DNA from: Pseudomonadota bacterium
GTDB taxonomy: Bacteria; Pseudomonadota; Alphaproteobacteria; Rhizobiales; Xanthobacteraceae
Direction of reading: 5' to 3'
DNA: 8,952 nt
Assembly (NCBI GenBank): GCA_021779635.1
Contig: JAJYAH010000232.1
Location: 1-8,952, forward strand
Made by a program: the position numbers and the translations under genes. This document shows, piece by piece, positions 7,204-8,952 of this stretch (positions are counted from its first letter, which is position 1; every line of letters starts with the position of its first letter). A model generated the notes under the pieces. That model did not search any database. It worked only from the letters and a program-made list of their open reading frames with translations, and had not been told where the DNA came from.

Positions 7204-7339
7204 CGCTGATCTCCCTGGCCGCTGATTTGCTTGATTTGACGGCGTGGATATTCAGTCATTGAGGTCGCAAGATGTATGTAAATGGCGGATAAATATGCTA
7301 AAATATGCACGTTTTATGCACCAATGAGGATAATATTGC
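7204..7339. promoter_or_regulatory. Shared hppD / lrp control region with phased TATGC repeats
   Basis: The 136-nt spacer between divergent hppD and the Lrp/AsnC gene is much more AT-rich than its surroundings. TATGC occurs at 7294-7298, 7304-7308 and 7315-7319, that is at 10- and 11-bp steps on one DNA face. An imperfect dyad TAAAA-N8-TTTTA (7299-7316) overlaps it. Repeated, helically phased AT-rich sites are usual for Lrp-family binding, so this is the likely operator of the adjacent regulator. I could not identify a clear -35/-10 pair for either gene. Confidence 0.5.
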
Positions 7340-7807
7340 ATGATCTCGGTGGATGCCTTCGACCTCAAGATATTGAGCGCGCTGCAGGACGACGGCCGGC
7401 TGACCAATCAGCAATTGGCCGATGTCGCCGGCCTATCGGCATCGCAATGCTCGCGGCGGCGCATGCGGCTGGAAGAAGAGAATGTGATATCCGGCTATCA
7501 CGCCGACCTCGCCAGCGAAGCGCTCGGCTTCAACGTGATCGCATTCATTCACATCACGCTAGCGACGCATTCGCCCGACAATGCCAAGCGGTTTCGTGCC
7601 CTCGTCAATCGCGTTGACCATATCCAGGAGGCCTATTCGCTCACCGGCGACGCCGACTATCTGCTAAAGGCCGTGCTGCGCGATCTGAAGAGCCTGTCCG
7701 ATATCGTCAACAACGTGCTGATGCCGCACCAGAGCGTGGCGCATGTGCGTTCGTCAATCGTGCTCGATCGCTTGAAGGAGAGCTCAAAGCTGCCGCTGCT
7801 CGCATGA
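7340..7807 (+). CDS. Lrp/AsnC family transcriptional regulator
   Basis: This 155-residue DNA-binding regulator has an N-terminal winged helix-turn-helix (about residues 6-55; FDLKILSALQDDGRLTNQQL, then LADVAGLSASQCSRRRMRLE as the recognition region). The C-terminal alpha/beta RAM domain (about 65-145) contains the effector-loop signature GDADYLL (103-109). Members form dimers to octamers and usually respond to an amino acid. It is divergent from hppD, so it most likely controls hppD and itself in response to tyrosine, phenylalanine or a breakdown product; the ligand is inference. The ATG at 7340 has GAGGA about 9 nt upstream. The DUF1272 gene follows 95 nt later on the same strand and may share its transcript. 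No odd residues were seen. Confidence 0.92.
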   Translation: MISVDAFDLKILSALQDDGRLTNQQLADVAGLSASQCSRRRMRLEEENVISGYHADLASEALGFNVIAFIHITLATHSPDNAKRFRALVNRVDHIQEAYSLTGDADYLLKAVLRDLKSLSDIVNNVLMPHQSVAHVRSSIVLDRLKESSKLPLLA

Positions 7808-7849
7808 TCCCGAAATGCATGTCCGAAATCGAGGGAGATTCGTCCTTCG

Positions 7850-7905
7850 CATGGGGCGTCTGATTTGCGATGCTCCGCCGCGCCTCAACATGGGAGACGC
7901 CCATG
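7850..7905 (+). promoter_or_regulatory. Leader inverted repeat that can pair with the DUF1272 start codon
   Basis: CATGGGGCGTCT (7850-7861) can pair with AGACGCCCATG (7895-7905), giving 11 base pairs with one bulged G and a 33-nt loop. The 3' arm contains the ATG (7903-7905) and the last two bases of the GGGAG ribosome site (7892-7896). The folded RNA would hide the start codon. The pairing is seen directly; a regulatory role is inferred. Confidence 0.45.
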
Positions 7906-8214
7906 GCGCTGCAACTTCGACCGAACTGCGAGTATTGCGACAAGGATCTCCCGCCCGGTTCGACGGAAGCACGGATCTGCAGCTATGAGTGCACGTTCTG
8001 CGCGGACTGTGTCGAGTACAAGCTCCATAATGTGTGCCCGAACTGCGGCGGCGGTTTTGTTCCGCGGCCGATCAGGCCGGCCACGGAATGGCGTGCCGGC
8101 GTATGCACCGAGGCGCATCCGCCATCGAGCAAGCGCGTCCATCTCAAGTTCAGTCTTGACGACGTCGCCGAGCATTCGGCCCGCATCCGCGAAATTCCCC
8201 CCGAGGATCGCTGA
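7903..8214 (+). CDS. DUF1272 family small zinc-binding (cysteine-rich) protein
   Basis: This is a 103-residue protein of unknown function. Its first half has eight cysteines in the order CEYC (9, 12), CSYECTFCADC (26, 30, 33, 36) and CPNC (45, 48), which would bind two zinc ions in a compact ribbon or cross-brace fold. The opening MALQLRPNCEYCDKDLPP and the ICSYECTFCADC block are what I recognise as DUF1272. The second half is less conserved and acidic/basic mixed, with a ninth cysteine at 68. The ATG at 7903 is chosen because GGAG lies 6 nt upstream and the family starts at MAL; an ATG at 7870 would add 11 uncharacteristic residues. It lies downstream of the Lrp/AsnC gene and ends only 5 nt from the convergent fahA stop. 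Nothing in it indicates an enzymatic role in tyrosine breakdown. Confidence 0.87.
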   Translation: MALQLRPNCEYCDKDLPPGSTEARICSYECTFCADCVEYKLHNVCPNCGGGFVPRPIRPATEWRAGVCTEAHPPSSKRVHLKFSLDDVAEHSARIREIPPEDR

Positions 8215-8219
8215 CGTCA

Positions 8220-8952
8220 TTACGTCGCTGGCAGAATCGTGCCCTCGACTTCGCCAAAGCCGACGCGGTAGCCATTGCCCTGGCACCAGCCGCGCATCAC
8301 GAGCGAATCGCCGTCTTCCAGAAATGTCCGCTTGACGCCGCCGGGAAGTTCAACCGGCTCGGCGCCGTTCCAGCTGATTTCAAGCAGGCTGCCGCGCTGA
8401 TGTTTCTCCGGGCCGCTGATGGTGCCGGAGCCCAAGAGATCGCCGACATTCATTGCGCAGCCGGACGAGGCGTGGTGCACCAATTGCTGCACCGACGACC
8501 AGTACATGTATTTGAAATTGGTCCGGCAGATGCTGGTAGCCTCGTTCACTTGCGCCGCGCGCAAGCCGACATCGAGCTGCAGGTCGTAATTGTTCGGCTG
8601 CACCTGCTGCAAATACGGCAGCGGCAGCGGGTCCTGCGCCGGGCCATGAACACGAAACGGTTCCAGCGCCTCGCGGGTGACGATCCAGGGGCTGATCGAG
8701 GTCGCGAATGCCTTGGCCTGGAACGGCCCGAGCGGCACGTATTCCCATTGCTGGATATCGCGCGCGCTCCAGTCGTTGAGCAGCGTAAAGCCGAAGATCA
8801 TGTTCTCCGCCTGTTGCTCGGTAAGCATCTCGCCCATCGGCGACGGCTGCCCGATCACGACGCCCATTTCCAGCTCGAAGTCCAGTCGCTTGCAGGGACC
8901 GAAGCTTGGCGATTCCATATTCGGCGGCTTCAACTGGCCGCGCGGCCGGCGC
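8220..8952 (-). CDS. fahA: Fumarylacetoacetase, C-terminal part (enters from the right edge)
   Basis: The enzyme hydrolyses fumarylacetoacetate to fumarate and acetoacetate, the final step of tyrosine and homogentisate catabolism. 243 residues are present, about the last 60 percent. The frame is open to the edge, where RRPRGQLKPP matches the RRPMGQMKP block of human FAH, so the true start lies outside. LDFELEMGVVIG carries the two metal-binding glutamates (human E199 and E201), LLNDWSARDIQQWEYVPLGP carries the metal aspartate (D233) and the active-site glutamine, FQAKAFATSISPW the lysine (K253), and SGTISGPE with LLEISWNG the T350 and E364 equivalents. NFKYMYWSSVQQLVHH is also a family block. 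The match along the whole length is strong. It shares strand and pathway with hppD but is separated from it by two opposite-strand genes, so it has its own promoter, probably to the right. Confidence 0.95.
   Translation of the reverse strand, partial: RRPRGQLKPPNMESPSFGPCKRLDFELEMGVVIGQPSPMGEMLTEQQAENMIFGFTLLNDWSARDIQQWEYVPLGPFQAKAFATSISPWIVTREALEPFRVHGPAQDPLPLPYLQQVQPNNYDLQLDVGLRAAQVNEATSICRTNFKYMYWSSVQQLVHHASSGCAMNVGDLLGSGTISGPEKHQRGSLLEISWNGAEPVELPGGVKRTFLEDGDSLVMRGWCQGNGYRVGFGEVEGTILPAT

Noticed and set aside
7803..7830. GCATGATCCCGAAA segment after the regulator gene, similar to a common Bradyrhizobium intergenic repeat
   Set aside because: Only one half of the expected palindrome is seen, so it cannot be supported as a repeat element.

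Overview
The window looks like chromosomal DNA from an alphaproteobacterium of the Bradyrhizobium/Rhodopseudomonas/Nitrobacter group (Nitrobacteraceae). The basis is the high GC content, the protein family variants, an intergenic palindrome of a type common in Bradyrhizobium, and promoter motifs matching the alphaproteobacterial general stress response sigma factor EcfG. No mobile element, tRNA, rRNA or CRISPR array was seen. The assignment is inference from sequence character only; no search was run.

Left part (1-2372): a stress-response locus. On the minus strand an MFS transporter is followed, 6 nt later, by the start of a trehalose-6-phosphate phosphatase (otsB) that runs off the window. 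On the plus strand, divergent from these, is a small very basic DUF3175 protein. Between the two transcription units lies a perfect 10-bp palindrome whose two arms each carry a GGAAC box. Each box has a CGTT box exactly 16 nt downstream on its own strand. This is a back-to-back pair of consensus EcfG promoters, and it is the most notable item in the window.

Middle (2424-5992): a methyl-accepting chemotaxis protein on the minus strand, probably starting at a GTG, with a large all-helical ligand-binding region. Divergent from it is an alpha-methylacyl-CoA racemase of the CaiB/BaiF family on the plus strand, preceded by a good sigma-70-type promoter ending in TATAAT. A 410-nt gene-free stretch separates them.

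Right part (6085-8952): tyrosine/phenylalanine catabolism by the homogentisate route. It holds hppD (4-hydroxyphenylpyruvate dioxygenase, minus), a divergent Lrp/AsnC regulator with phased TATGC repeats in the shared spacer, a small eight-cysteine DUF1272 protein whose start codon can be folded into a hairpin, and the C-terminal two thirds of fumarylacetoacetase (minus, entering from beyond the right edge). HppD makes homogentisate, and fumarylacetoacetase performs the last step to fumarate and acetoacetate. The intermediate enzymes (HmgA, MaiA) are not in the window, although the rest of fahA and perhaps hmgA would lie to the right.
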